A stretch of DNA of 44,143 nucleotides from CAYLPU01 sp964385635 (GCA_964385635.1 CAYLPU010000037.1:1-44143), one strand, 5' to 3'; shown: positions 31,801 to 39,726, counted from the first letter of the stretch. Numbers and translations: made by a program. The notes: generated from the letters alone by a model not told the origin.

Positions 31801-33146
31801 ACCCGGCGGTAGAGGTCGTTCAGGTCTGAGGTGGCGAAACGCCCACCATCAAGCTGTACCATCGGGCGTAGATCGGGTGGGATAACTGGCAGGACGGTCA
31901 GGATTATCCACTCGGGCCGATTGCCACCTTGACGCAGCGCCTCGACGATGCGTAATCGCTTGGTTGCTCTCTTGCGTCGCTGCTTCGACCTACTATGGCG
32001 TACCTCGTGCCACAATTCTTCGGCCAACTTGTCCAGGTCCAGGCCACACAAAATCTCGTAAAACGCCTCGGCGCCCATACCGGCCTTAAAAACCTGGCCC
32101 CACTTGCTCTTGAGTTCCCGCAAGCGGGTCTCACCAAGGAACTGGAGTTCGGCCAGCCCCAGCAACTCGTCCCGGTCAGCATCGGACGTGGCGCGCAACT
32201 CAGCGATGTCGTTATTCAACTGCTCGTTGATGTGGGCAATCTCGTCGGCCGTAGCATCACGCCAATGCTCCAGGTTCGCTTCCAGGGGGGCACTCATTTC
32301 TTCCTGCCGCGCCTTGACCTCGGACTCCAGTTGGCTGAGGTGATCCTGCACGACCTGGTTGAGCAGCGTCAGGTGCTCGCGCCCCAGCACAACGCCTTTC
32401 TCAACGATGATAGCACCAGTGGGTTTAAAGACCAAGGGCACTCGGTGGGACTTGCCCTGGCGTCCCTCGACCTTCTTCTGCAACGCCTGGGCTTCCTTTA
32501 TCACCTTTTCAGTGGCGACGGCAAGTTCCTCGTCAAGCAGGGCGCGGACCTGCTCCAACTGTTCCTGGATCCGAGACTCTTCCTGGGTCAACCGCTGCTC
32601 CAGCGCCGTGATGCCCTGATGAGCCACGGCCTCCAGTTGCTCCCGATTCTCCTGAGCCTCTTCGTCCAATCGCTTGAGCGCTTTCTGGCGCGCCTCCTCG
32701 TCCACGGTGGTGACGACATATTGGGCGAAATAGAGTGCGCGGTCCATGTTGCGCTTGGAGATGTCGAGCAAGATACCAAGGTAACTGGGGACGCGGCGGG
32801 TGTACCAGATGTGGGCGACCGGAGCAGCAAGTTCGATGTGCCCCATGCGTTCACGGCGCACTGAGGAACGGGTCACCTCAACGCCGCATTTGTCACAGAT
32901 GATACCTTTATAACGAATGTTCTTGTACTTGCCACAGTAGCATTGCCAGTCCTTGGTGGGGCCGAAGATGGCCTCGCAGAAAAGCCCATCCTTTTCGGGA
33001 CGTAGACGACGGTAGTTGATGGTTTCTGGCTTGGTGACCTCACCATAGGACCAGGAGTGGATCTGCTCAGGTGACGCCAGGCTGATACGCAGCGCGCTGA
33101 AATCTCGCACCTCTAGCACGCGTTCATCTCGATCATTCATTGTCAT
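28836..33146 (-). CDS. rpoC: RNA polymerase beta' subunit
   Basis: A 1436-residue beta' subunit. The N-terminal zinc site CYCGKYKNIRYKGIICDKCG lies at about 69-90. A long charged coiled-coil insertion (about 150-345, Gln/Glu/Arg-rich) follows, then the bridge and the catalytic NADFDGDQMAVH near 634, which holds the active-site Mg2+ aspartates. The second zinc site (NARDCGTFAG, then CQLRQGICALCYG) is near 970-1050. The gene stands alone: rpoB, normally directly upstream, is absent and the region before it is a divergent promoter pair. ATG 33146 or ATG 33140 are both possible behind GGGAGGA. The leader contains a terminator-like hairpin. Confidence 0.97.
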   Translation of the reverse strand: MTMNDRDERVLEVRDFSALRISLASPEQIHSWSYGEVTKPETINYRRLRPEKDGLFCEAIFGPTKDWQCYCGKYKNIRYKGIICDKCGVEVTRSSVRRERMGHIELAAPVAHIWYTRRVPSYLGILLDISKRNMDRALYFAQYVVTTVDEEARQKALKRLDEEAQENREQLEAVAHQGITALEQRLTQEESRIQEQLEQVRALLDEELAVATEKVIKEAQALQKKVEGRQGKSHRVPLVFKPTGAIIVEKGVVLGREHLTLLNQVVQDHLSQLESEVKARQEEMSAPLEANLEHWRDATADEIAHINEQLNNDIAELRATSDADRDELLGLAELQFLGETRLRELKSKWGQVFKAGMGAEAFYEILCGLDLDKLAEELWHEVRHSRSKQRRKRATKRLRIVEALRQGGNRPEWIILTVLPVIPPDLRPMVQLDGGRFATSDLNDLYRRVINRNNRLKRLLELGAPDVIVRNEKRMLQEAVDSLIDNSQRGKALSRRGRRELKSLSDMLKGKKGRFRRNLLGKRVDYSGRSVIVIGPKLKLFQCGMPKTMALELYRPFVISKLVEYNYASNVKAARRVIERERPEVWEVLEEVIKDRPVLLNRAPTLHRLGIQAFEPVLVEGKAIHIHPLVCAAFNADFDGDQMAVHVPLSHRSVEEARRLMLATRNLLKPADGQPVVSPTKDMCLGVYYLTMEYPACAGDERKPFVDLDEVELAYSLGYIGLHAPIIVAQVYDHKTPPQKPIATTVGRCIFNRILDDEMRFVNRALDKGALQELVGQCYRQLGSEVTTELVDHIKDIGFKYATRSGVTIAISDLVIPPDKAAIIEETQKIVAEVDRQYRRGLLTEEEQYTRNIELWSRAREQVSEAVSAVLDPIGSVAIMAKSGASKGGFGPIAQLAGMRGLMADPSGRIIPLPIRSNLREGLSGLEYFISTHGSRKGLADTALRTADAGYLTRRLVDVVQDVIINARDCGTFAGIWIRVTDDVGGQSMFERLIGRVAAAPVVHSQTGEVLVERNEEINEDIAAAVEESGEDVLVRSPTTCQLRQGICALCYGRDLGRGEMVAIGAAVGIVAAQSIGEPGTQLTLRTFHTGGVAGIGDITVGLPRVEELFEARKKPKGEAPISEIGGVVHIVRSDGQRHIIVVDSEIERFEHEIKRGWKILVEDGDEVKAGAKIASWHDAKYVVAEKGGRILCEGRRVTVVHELREEREYEIPTTGQLLVEEGQRIEPGVQLIEGVPNPHDILRVLGREATERYLFSEVQKVYRSQGVNINDKHSEIIFRKMLSKVQVVEPGDADLLPGELVDRLSLEDINRQVVESGGRPAKGWPVLLGITKAALSTESFLSAASFQHTIRVLSGAAIEGKEDPLLGLKENVIIGKLVPAGTGYRGDALFSDGPIESFEGILLEPSLTAQIELEDEAETEPVVETSEILGLVTTV

Positions 33147-33247
33147 CGTCCTCCCTGCTGGGGAACCCCAAAAAGAACATGCCCGAAAAAAGCGCCTGAG
33201 ACCATCTGTCTACTCAGCGCTTCCGTGGATAAGACCTCCTCGTCCAT
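33143..33247 (-). other. 34-codon leader reading frame upstream of rpoC
   Basis: The ATG at 33247 lies only a few bases after the predicted transcription start and the frame ends with TGA at 33145-33143, overlapping the rpoC ATG as ATGA. It encodes the attenuator hairpin within it. There is no ribosome binding site, so translation would be leaderless. Whether it is translated is unknown. Confidence 0.4.
33186..33221 (-). terminator. Terminator-like attenuator hairpin in the rpoC leader
   Basis: On the minus strand AGCGCTGAG (33221-33213), a 12-nt loop, CTCAGGCGCT (33200-33191, one bulge), followed by six Ts (33191-33186). This is a classical intrinsic terminator located before rpoC, not after it. 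Confidence 0.65.
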
Positions 33248-33257
33248 TGACAAGCAT

Positions 33258-33285
33258 ATTATAACGACTTTCGCCGTTTTGTCAA
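33258..33285 (-). promoter_or_regulatory. Strong promoter of rpoC
   Basis: On the minus strand: perfect TTGACA (33285-33280), 16 bp, perfect TATAAT (33263-33258). Confidence 0.85.
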
Positions 33286-33299
33286 GTAGATTCTCTCAG

Positions 33300-33328
33300 G
33301 TGACAAATCGGTTCAAGCCTGCTATACT
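33300..33328 (+). promoter_or_regulatory. Promoter of the phosphodiesterase-like gene
   Basis: GTGACA, 17 bp, TATACT (33323-33328), divergent from the rpoC promoter. Confidence 0.6.
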
Positions 33329-33383
33329 AGGCTAGCGCACAGATTGGCGCATACATACACACAGAAAGCGCATCGTTTCGACT

Positions 33384-35135
33384 ATGTCCACCTGGTTTGC
33401 ACAACGCGTCCTTGACTTGGTTGGCGTACTCACCAACATCTACTACACGCGCAAGTACGGCGCGATAGCCCGCCGACTGGGCCGGCCCGATATCGGTTCA
33501 GATCGCCGGCGTGGGTTTATCATCATCCAGATCGATGGGCTTTCCTACGACCACCTTATACAAGCGATTGCCGCCGACTACATGCCCCATCTGGCCCGGA
33601 CGTTGGCCGAGCGTCGCATGACTGTGGCCCCGTGGCGCTGCGGATTGCCCAGCACCACCCCGGCAGTCCAGGCCGGCATCATGTTCGGCAATCGCTTCGA
33701 CATCCCCGGGTTCCGCTGGTATGAAAAGGAGCGAGGGCTGGCTGTGCTGTCCAGGCGACCTGACCAGGTCCAGGCCGTGCGCGCCCGCGTCAGTCGTGGG
33801 CGTCCAGGTATCCTGCGAGGTGGCTCCTGCTATGTGAGCATATTCGACGGCGACGCAGACCTGGCACTTTTTACCCTCAGCGCCCTCCATCCGCAATACT
33901 TCCTTGAAAACGCACGCGGGATAGGGTTACTCCTCCTGTTCCTTCTCAACCCGTTCCGCGTATTGCGCCTGCTGGGGTTGATCAGCATGGGTTCCCTGGC
34001 CGGATTGGGCCGTCGTCTGGTTGCACTGGTGCAGCCCAGCATCCTCAACCCCTTCGACGTTCTTTCCCCCCTTCTACACGCGGTCAGCGATGCCTTCTTC
34101 ACCGAGGCGCAGACCTTCGGCGTGATGTTGGATATTTACCGCTGCGTGCCGGCCGTTTATGCCAACTATAACAGTTACGACGAGGTCGCCCACAAACTGG
34201 GACCGGACCATCCGGCCGCTTTCCGCGTCCTGCGCAGCGTGGACAAACGCATCCGCCAGATCAATCGTATGCGTGCCCGCTATCAGCGGCGGGAATACGA
34301 CCTCTACGTTATCTCTGACCACGGGAACACACCTTCAGTACCCTTCAGTTGGCGTAATGGAACAAACCTGGGACAATACATCGTCGCTCAAGTTGGAGCG
34401 GAACTTTCCGTGGACGAGCTGACTGGCACTCACGTACATTCGACGGAGAAGACACGCTACCTGTTGAAGGAGTTACAGAGCCTGGAACACCATCTTTCAC
34501 CTCGCCTGCGCCAGGTGTTCGCGGCAGCCCGGCACTACGTGAATCGGCGTGTGCTGACAGGCCAGGAGTTGGATTACGACCTGGAACGACAAAAGGACGT
34601 CATCGTGTCCGCCTCCGGCCCACTGGCTCACGTCTACTTCAACGTCAGCCCCCACCCACTCGATCTGATTGAAGTGATGCTCCTGTACCCTCAATTGTTG
34701 GACAGTCTGCTTTCCAACTCCGACATCGGGGCTATCGCCGCGCGGGCAGGAGAGCGAACGATCGTGCTGGGGCACCAGGGCGGTATGTCGATCATCGAGG
34801 GCGGACGCGAGACAGTGGCGCAGCCACATCCCCTGCTGCCGTTTGGCGACACGGTTTACGGTGCTGCCCAGGTTCACCGCCTGGCCCACTTTCCCCACGC
34901 TGGTGACCTGATCATACTGGGTGCGGTTGAGCCGGATGGCAGGGTCGTGACCTTCGAGAAACAGGTATCAACACATGGAGGACTGGGCGGACCACAAGAT
35001 CATCCCTTCATCGCCTGGCCGCCCGAGCGCCCGTTAGCGCCGGAGACGCTGAACGACGCGCAGGACCTGTACCCTTACTTCGCGCGCCACTACCTGGACC
35101 AATCCCTGGCGGGAGAACCACACGACGCCGCTTGA
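33384..35135 (+). CDS. Alkaline-phosphatase-superfamily phosphodiesterase-like protein
   Basis: A 583-residue protein. The region FIIIQIDGLSYDHL (about 45-58) with Asp51, followed by WRCGLPSTTPAVQAGIMFG (Thr/Ser nucleophile region near 89-92), is typical of nucleotide pyrophosphatase/phosphodiesterase-like members of the alkaline phosphatase superfamily. Further ligands are in YNSYDEVAHKLGPDHPAA and YVISDHGNTPS. A hydrophobic stretch at about 179-200 could be a membrane segment. THGGLGGPQ near the C-terminus may supply a late His. The substrate is unknown. ATG 33384 lacks a clear ribosome binding site. It is divergent from rpoC. Confidence 0.78.
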   Translation: MSTWFAQRVLDLVGVLTNIYYTRKYGAIARRLGRPDIGSDRRRGFIIIQIDGLSYDHLIQAIAADYMPHLARTLAERRMTVAPWRCGLPSTTPAVQAGIMFGNRFDIPGFRWYEKERGLAVLSRRPDQVQAVRARVSRGRPGILRGGSCYVSIFDGDADLALFTLSALHPQYFLENARGIGLLLLFLLNPFRVLRLLGLISMGSLAGLGRRLVALVQPSILNPFDVLSPLLHAVSDAFFTEAQTFGVMLDIYRCVPAVYANYNSYDEVAHKLGPDHPAAFRVLRSVDKRIRQINRMRARYQRREYDLYVISDHGNTPSVPFSWRNGTNLGQYIVAQVGAELSVDELTGTHVHSTEKTRYLLKELQSLEHHLSPRLRQVFAAARHYVNRRVLTGQELDYDLERQKDVIVSASGPLAHVYFNVSPHPLDLIEVMLLYPQLLDSLLSNSDIGAIAARAGERTIVLGHQGGMSIIEGGRETVAQPHPLLPFGDTVYGAAQVHRLAHFPHAGDLIILGAVEPDGRVVTFEKQVSTHGGLGGPQDHPFIAWPPERPLAPETLNDAQDLYPYFARHYLDQSLAGEPHDAA

Positions 35136-35206
35136 TCTGGAGGCCGGATGATGGTGACCTGGGAAGGGGAAATCTGCACCCGTGGGGAGGAAGCGTGTAA
35201 CAATAA

Positions 35207-35233
35207 GAATCCCCCACCGCAGGGCGGGGATTC
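35207..35233. terminator. Hairpin between the phosphodiesterase gene and tRNA-Glu
   Basis: GAATCCCC (35207-35214) pairs with GGGGATTC (35226-35233). For the minus-strand tRNA it is followed by TTATTGTT, a good terminator. Confidence 0.75.
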
Positions 35234-35247
35234 GGCCTTTGGCTCAG

Positions 35248-35320
35248 TAGCCCCAAGGGGAGTCGAACCCCTGTTTCCGGCTTGAGAGGCCGGCGTCCTA
35301 GGCCACTAGACGATGGGGCC
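35248..35320 (-). tRNA. tRNA-Glu(CTC)
   Basis: A 73-nt cloverleaf: acceptor GGCCCCA pairs with TGGGGCT (one G-U), D-arm GTCTAGTGGCCTAGGAC, anticodon stem CCGGC/GCCGG with loop CTCTCAA and anticodon CTC, and T-arm AGGGGTTCGACTCCCCT. The CCA end is not encoded. The anticodon reads GAG. It has its own promoter and terminator. Confidence 0.95.
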
Positions 35321-35331
35321 ACGCGAATCAG

Positions 35332-35359
35332 ATTTTACCAGCCTTTCCTCTTTTGTCAA
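35332..35359 (-). promoter_or_regulatory. Promoter of tRNA-Glu
   Basis: On the minus strand: TTGACA (35359-35354), 16 bp, TAAAAT (35337-35332). Confidence 0.75.
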
Positions 35360-35381
35360 ACCTCGTGCAAGGTGTTATACT
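35353..35381 (+). promoter_or_regulatory. Promoter toward yjbQ, sharing its -35 box with the tRNA promoter
   Basis: TTGTCA (35353-35358), 17 bp, TATACT (35376-35381). The -35 box overlaps that of the divergent tRNA promoter. The leader to yjbQ is about 150 nt and contains the palindrome GCGATTTCAATCGC at 35471-35484. Confidence 0.65.
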
Positions 35382-35534
35382 TATTACTCCGACCGGATCG
35401 CCGCATCCGGCCGTTGGACGACGGGCTTGACGATCCGTTAGCATAAGGAGATTCGTTACTACCTTGAGAGGCGATTTCAATCGCTAACTTTTGCAGTACT
35501 ATCACTATCACAAAACGTAAGCGGAGCGAACAGG

Positions 35535-35930
35535 ATGGAACAGATCGAGGTTTCGACTCGAGGCCGCCAGGCCTTCCACGACATCACTGCCGAGGCGCAG
35601 TCCATCGTCGGTCGCAGCGGGGTGCGCGAGGGTATCTGCTTTATCTCCTGTCCCCACACCACCGCTGGCCTGACGCTGAACGAGAACTGGGACCCCAGCG
35701 TGCAGCACGATATTGGCGTGGGGCTCGACGCGATCTCCCCACGGCGGCCCGAGTATCGCCACGGCGAAGGGAACTCCCCTGCGCACCTCAAGTCCTCGCT
35801 GGTGGGCGCATCGTTGTTCGTGCCGGTCACTGAGGGTAAACTGGTGCTGGGCACCTGGCAGGGCATCTACCTGGCTGAATTCGACGGCCCGCGCCGCCGC
35901 AAAGTCCTGGTCAAGGTGATGGCGGGCTGA
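35535..35930 (+). CDS. YjbQ/UPF0047 family protein
   Basis: A 131-residue member of the YjbQ family, linked to a thiamine-phosphate synthase activity in some reports; its cellular role is unclear. All signature blocks are visible: SCPHTTAGLTLNENWDPSV (metal-binding His), HGEGNSPAHLKSSLVG and LGTWQGIYLAEFDGPR. ATG 35535 follows GGAG. It lies 1 bp from the radical SAM gene, so the two are coupled, as first gene of a unit behind the promoter at 35353. Confidence 0.92.
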   Translation: MEQIEVSTRGRQAFHDITAEAQSIVGRSGVREGICFISCPHTTAGLTLNENWDPSVQHDIGVGLDAISPRRPEYRHGEGNSPAHLKSSLVGASLFVPVTEGKLVLGTWQGIYLAEFDGPRRRKVLVKVMAG

Positions 35931-35931
35931 G

Positions 35932-37878
35932 ATGCAGATTGACCTGAACCGACTAGAGCGCGTCCTACCCACGGTGCAGAAGCCGGGCCGCTACGTCGGC
36001 GGCGAGTATAACAGCATCGTCAAGGACTGGGGGGGCGGCCACGAGGGCGACCACGAGGATCGCCCCTACCAGGGTGCGCCGACGCGGGTCTGCCTGGCCT
36101 TTCCCGACATCTACGACCTGGGGATGTCCAACCTGGGGCTGGCGATCCTCTACGACATACTCAACGCGCTGCCGGATGTGTTGGCCGAGCGGTCTTATAT
36201 GCCGTGGGTGGACATGATTGCGGCGATGCAGGAGGCGCACATCCCGCTCTACAGCCTGGAAAACAAGCGACCCCTGGCGGACTTCGACATCGTCGGTTTC
36301 AGTCTCCCTTACGAGCAGTTGTACACCAACCTGCTGGAGATGCTCAACCTGGCAGGGCTGCCGCTTAGAGTCAGCGATCGGGACGAGCATCACCCGCTCA
36401 TCATCGCCGGCGGCCACGCGGCCTTCAACCCAGAACCAGTCGCTGACTTCGTGGACGCATTCGTCATCGGCGATGGGGAAGAGGCAATTGTCGAGATCGT
36501 GCGAGCCTACCAGGAGACGCGCGCGGAGCCACGGGAGGCTCAATTGCGGGCGCTGGCGCGCATCCCAGGCATCTACGTACCGCGCTTCTACGACGTGCGC
36601 TACAATGCCGACGGCACGGTCGCCGCTATTGAGACCAACGGCCCCCAGGCCCGGCTACCGGTCCTCAAGCGGGTCGTCTCCGTCCTGCCCCCGCCGCCGA
36701 CACGGCTCATCGTCCCCACCGTGGACGTGGCCCACAACCGGGCGGCGGTCGAGATCCAGCGCGGCTGCACCCGTGGCTGCCGCTTCTGTCAGGCCGGGAT
36801 GGTCGTGCGACCGGTTCGGGAGCGGCCCGTGGAGGAAGTACTGGAGGCGATTGAGGCCATCCTGCGCCAGACCGGCTTCGAAGAAATCGGGCTGCTGTCG
36901 CTCTCGTCATCCGACTACTCCAACATCAGGGAACTGGTACAGGCCATCATCGAGCGGTTTGGCGACGCACATCTCTCCATCTCGCTGCCTGCGCTGCGGG
37001 CCGACAGTTTCTCGATCACACTGGCTGAAGCGATCGCGCGAGGGCGACTCACGGGGTTCACCTTCGCGCCGGAGGCAGCCACCGAGCACCTTCGTGCTGT
37101 CATCAACAAGCCCATCTCCACCAGCCAGACGCTCGACGTGGCGCGGGAGGTGTTCGAGCACGGCTGGCGCACGATCAAGTTGTACTTCATGATCGGACTG
37201 CCAGAGGAGCGGATGGACGACGTGCGAGCCATCGCCGACCTGACGCAGGCAGTGCGCGCGGTGGGACGGAAAGTGCACGGGCGACGGGCACAGGTCAACG
37301 TCAGCGTGAATACGTTCGTGCCCAAGCCGCACACCCCCTTTCAGTGGGTGGGCCTGGAGCCAGCCCGCTCCATCCGGGAGAAGCAGGCGCTCCTGCGGCG
37401 CGAACTGCGCGGGCGCGGGTTGAAGTTAGGCTACAGCGACACCGAGGCGACGCTGCTGGAGGCAGTGCTCTCGCGAGGCGACCGGCGGCTGGGCGCGGTC
37501 GTACAGCGTGCATGGGAACTGGGGGCACACTTCGACGCCTGGGACGAGCAACGGGACGTTAGTGCCTGGATGCGCGCCCTTGCCGAGGCCAGGCTTGACC
37601 CTGACTTCTATGCCCATCGCGAGCGCCCATCCGACGAGGTCTTCCCCTGGGAAGTCGTCAGCACAGGGATGCGCAAGGGATTCCTGCTGGAGGAGTACCA
37701 GCGTAGTAAGCGCAGGGAAATGCTCGTTGATTGCCGGGAGCAATGTCACGGCTGCGGCATACTCGCTGCGTGCGGCAACACCTGGTCAGAGGAATGGCGC
37801 TGCCCCAAACCCACGCAACACGCATCACGCAACCTGGACAACCAGAATCAAAAAAAGGGAGTAAGGAGTAGGGAGTAG
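35932..37878 (+). CDS. B12-binding radical SAM protein, TIGR03960-like
   Basis: A 648-residue protein. The N-terminal 200 residues form a cobalamin-binding-like domain (AFPDIYDLGMSNLGLAILYD, then IIAGGHAAFNPEPVADFVD). The radical SAM cluster motif is CTRGCRFC (about 279-286), followed by LSLSSSDYSNI and TFAPEAATEHLRAVINK. A Cys cluster near the C-terminus (DCREQCHGCGILAAC) may bind another metal centre. Such proteins are usually encoded beside, or fused to, DUF2344; here the partner is at 39040. The reaction is unknown. The last eight codons come from a GGAGTAGG repeat. Confidence 0.9.
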   Translation: MQIDLNRLERVLPTVQKPGRYVGGEYNSIVKDWGGGHEGDHEDRPYQGAPTRVCLAFPDIYDLGMSNLGLAILYDILNALPDVLAERSYMPWVDMIAAMQEAHIPLYSLENKRPLADFDIVGFSLPYEQLYTNLLEMLNLAGLPLRVSDRDEHHPLIIAGGHAAFNPEPVADFVDAFVIGDGEEAIVEIVRAYQETRAEPREAQLRALARIPGIYVPRFYDVRYNADGTVAAIETNGPQARLPVLKRVVSVLPPPPTRLIVPTVDVAHNRAAVEIQRGCTRGCRFCQAGMVVRPVRERPVEEVLEAIEAILRQTGFEEIGLLSLSSSDYSNIRELVQAIIERFGDAHLSISLPALRADSFSITLAEAIARGRLTGFTFAPEAATEHLRAVINKPISTSQTLDVAREVFEHGWRTIKLYFMIGLPEERMDDVRAIADLTQAVRAVGRKVHGRRAQVNVSVNTFVPKPHTPFQWVGLEPARSIREKQALLRRELRGRGLKLGYSDTEATLLEAVLSRGDRRLGAVVQRAWELGAHFDAWDEQRDVSAWMRALAEARLDPDFYAHRERPSDEVFPWEVVSTGMRKGFLLEEYQRSKRREMLVDCREQCHGCGILAACGNTWSEEWRCPKPTQHASRNLDNQNQKKGVRSRE

Positions 37879-37888
37879 GGAGTAGAAA
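37858..37888. repeat. Quasi-repeat of GGAGTAG
   Basis: GGGAGTAAGGAGTAGGGAGT continues with AGGGAGTAG. It supplies the end and stop codon of the radical SAM gene. Confidence 0.7.
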
Positions 37889-37904
37889 GACGGAGGAATA
37901 GATA

Positions 37905-39014
37905 ATGACAGATTCACGGGTAGAGAAACTGGCCGACGTATTGGTCAATTATTCAGTGGCGGTGCGACCGGGTGACAAAGTGATGATCAACGGAAGCCCC
38001 CTGACCGAACCGCTGCTCAAGGCGGTCTACGCCAAGGTGCTGCAGGCAGGGGGCCACCCGTTGATGCTGGTCTCCCTGCCCGGCACGGACGAGTTACTGT
38101 TCCGCTACGCTTCGGACGAGCAGTTGCGGCACGTGCCCGATCCGCTCAAGTTGATCGTGGAGACCTACGACGTGCGCATCTCCATCAGAGGAGCGGAAAA
38201 CACCAAATCGCTGAGCAGCGTGGCCCCGGCTAGGATGGTACTGCACAACCGGGCACGCACGGAGTTGATGCAGACCTTTATGCAGCGCTCCGCCTCCGGT
38301 GAGTTGCGCTGGGTCGGCACGTTGTTCCCAACCAACGCCCACGCCCAGGACGCCGAGATGAGCCTGACCGAGTACGAAGACTTCGTCTACAGTGCTTGCC
38401 TGCCGGATATGGAGGACCCGGCGGGGGCCTGGCGCCGCTTTTCGGCCTGGCAGCAGAGAATCGTGGACTGGTTCAAGGGCAAGGAGCAAGTGCACGTCAC
38501 TGGCCCAGAGACCGACCTCCACCTGAGCATCGCCGGGCGCGTCTTCATCAACAGCGATGGCAGACACAACATGCCCAGCGGAGAGGTCTTCACTGGGCCG
38601 GTGGAGGACAGCATTGAGGGTCACGTTTACTTCTCGTACCCGGCGATCTACCAGGGGCGGGAGGTGACAGGCGTGCGGCTGCGGTTCGAGGGCGGAAAGA
38701 TGGTGCAGGCAAGCGCCGAGAAGAATGAGGACTTCCTGCTCCAGACACTCGATACCGACGAGGGCTCACGGTACGTGGGGGAGTTCGCCATCGGCACCAA
38801 CGAGGGCATCACCCGCTTCACGCGCCAGATTCTGTTCGATGAGAAAATCGGCGGCAGTTTTCATATGGCGCTGGGCGCGGGCTATCCCGAGACGGGCAGC
38901 AAGAACGAGTCGGCGATCCACTGGGACATGATCTGCGACCTGCGCGACGGGGGAGAAATCTGGGTCGATGATGAACTGCTGTACAAGAACGGGCAGTTTG
39001 TGATCGAGTTTTGA
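37905..39014 (+). CDS. Aminopeptidase, M29 family (thermophilic type)
   Basis: A 369-residue metallo-aminopeptidase. M29 ligand motifs are visible: NMPSGEVFTGP (first Glu, about 224-234), VGEFAIGTN (second Glu) and GSFHMALGAGYPETG with KNESAIHWDMICDL (His, His and Asp ligands). The N-terminal domain VEKLADVLVNYSVAVRPGDKV is typical. It removes N-terminal residues from peptides in the cytoplasm and needs two divalent metals. ATG 37905 follows GGAGG. It lies between the radical SAM gene and its DUF2344 partner. Confidence 0.93.
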   Translation: MTDSRVEKLADVLVNYSVAVRPGDKVMINGSPLTEPLLKAVYAKVLQAGGHPLMLVSLPGTDELLFRYASDEQLRHVPDPLKLIVETYDVRISIRGAENTKSLSSVAPARMVLHNRARTELMQTFMQRSASGELRWVGTLFPTNAHAQDAEMSLTEYEDFVYSACLPDMEDPAGAWRRFSAWQQRIVDWFKGKEQVHVTGPETDLHLSIAGRVFINSDGRHNMPSGEVFTGPVEDSIEGHVYFSYPAIYQGREVTGVRLRFEGGKMVQASAEKNEDFLLQTLDTDEGSRYVGEFAIGTNEGITRFTRQILFDEKIGGSFHMALGAGYPETGSKNESAIHWDMICDLRDGGEIWVDDELLYKNGQFVIEF

Positions 39015-39034
39015 CGTGAAACGTGAAATGTGAG
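39014..39034. repeat. CGTGAAACGTGA-family repeat at a gene junction
   Basis: GACGTGAAACGTGAAATGTG sits between the aminopeptidase stop and the DUF2344 start. Same family as 246-312 and 5497-5572. Confidence 0.65.
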
Positions 39035-39039
39035 GCGGA

Positions 39040-39726
39040 ATGAGGCTGCGCATCACGTTCTCTAAAGGTGGGCCGATGACCTACACGTCGCACCTGGACC
39101 TGGCGCGCGCGTGGGAGCGGAGTCTGCGCCGGGCAGGGGTACCCCTGGCCTACTCCGGCGGCTTCAACCCACGGCCCAAACTGCAACTGGCAGCCGCGTT
39201 GCCGCTGGGGCACACCGGCGAGGCGGAGTTGCTGGACGTCCGGCTGGAGAAGCCGATGCTCGTGGAGGACTCCGTCAGAACACTGGCACCAGTGCTGCCA
39301 GATGGACTGACGATCAGCCAGATACACCAGGTGGGGTTGAAGGAACCAGCGCTGCAGACGCAGGTCGTGGCGGCGGAGTATCGCGTGACGGTCGAATGGC
39401 TTCCTGAGCCTGTCGAAGGATGGGATGAGCCGGCGGTCCAGGTCGAGGCGCGTTTTGAGCAGGTGTTGGCGGCGACGGAACTGGTGCAGGAACGGCGCGG
39501 CCGGCGGTATGACCTGCGCCCGCTGATTGAACGGCTGTGGCTGGAGCAGGCGGACGGGGGCGAGGTAGTGCTGGGGATGCAACTGGCGGCCCGCGAGGGG
39601 GCCACCGCCCGCCCCGAGGCGGTGCTGGATGTGCTGGGAATGGGCAAGGGGTTCGCTCGCTATCATCGGCGACGGCTGCTGAGAACCACTGTAGAGGTAG
39701 GAGGCCAAGATGGAGGGCTTGACTAA
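39040..39726 (+). CDS. DUF2344 (TIGR03936) protein, partner of the radical SAM protein
   Basis: A 228-residue protein starting MRLRITFSKGGPMTYTSHLD, then LRRAGVPLAYSGGFNPRPKL, the signature of DUF2344. Members are fused to or encoded next to TIGR03960 radical SAM proteins and lie near rplU/rpmA, as here. The function is not established. The stretch EWLPEPVEGWDEP (about 119-131) is encoded by an in-frame dispersed repeat, CCTGAGCCTGTCGAAGGA (39403-39420), in a loop. ATG 39040 is preceded by GAGGCGG. Confidence 0.9.
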   Translation: MRLRITFSKGGPMTYTSHLDLARAWERSLRRAGVPLAYSGGFNPRPKLQLAAALPLGHTGEAELLDVRLEKPMLVEDSVRTLAPVLPDGLTISQIHQVGLKEPALQTQVVAAEYRVTVEWLPEPVEGWDEPAVQVEARFEQVLAATELVQERRGRRYDLRPLIERLWLEQADGGEVVLGMQLAAREGATARPEAVLDVLGMGKGFARYHRRRLLRTTVEVGGQDGGLD

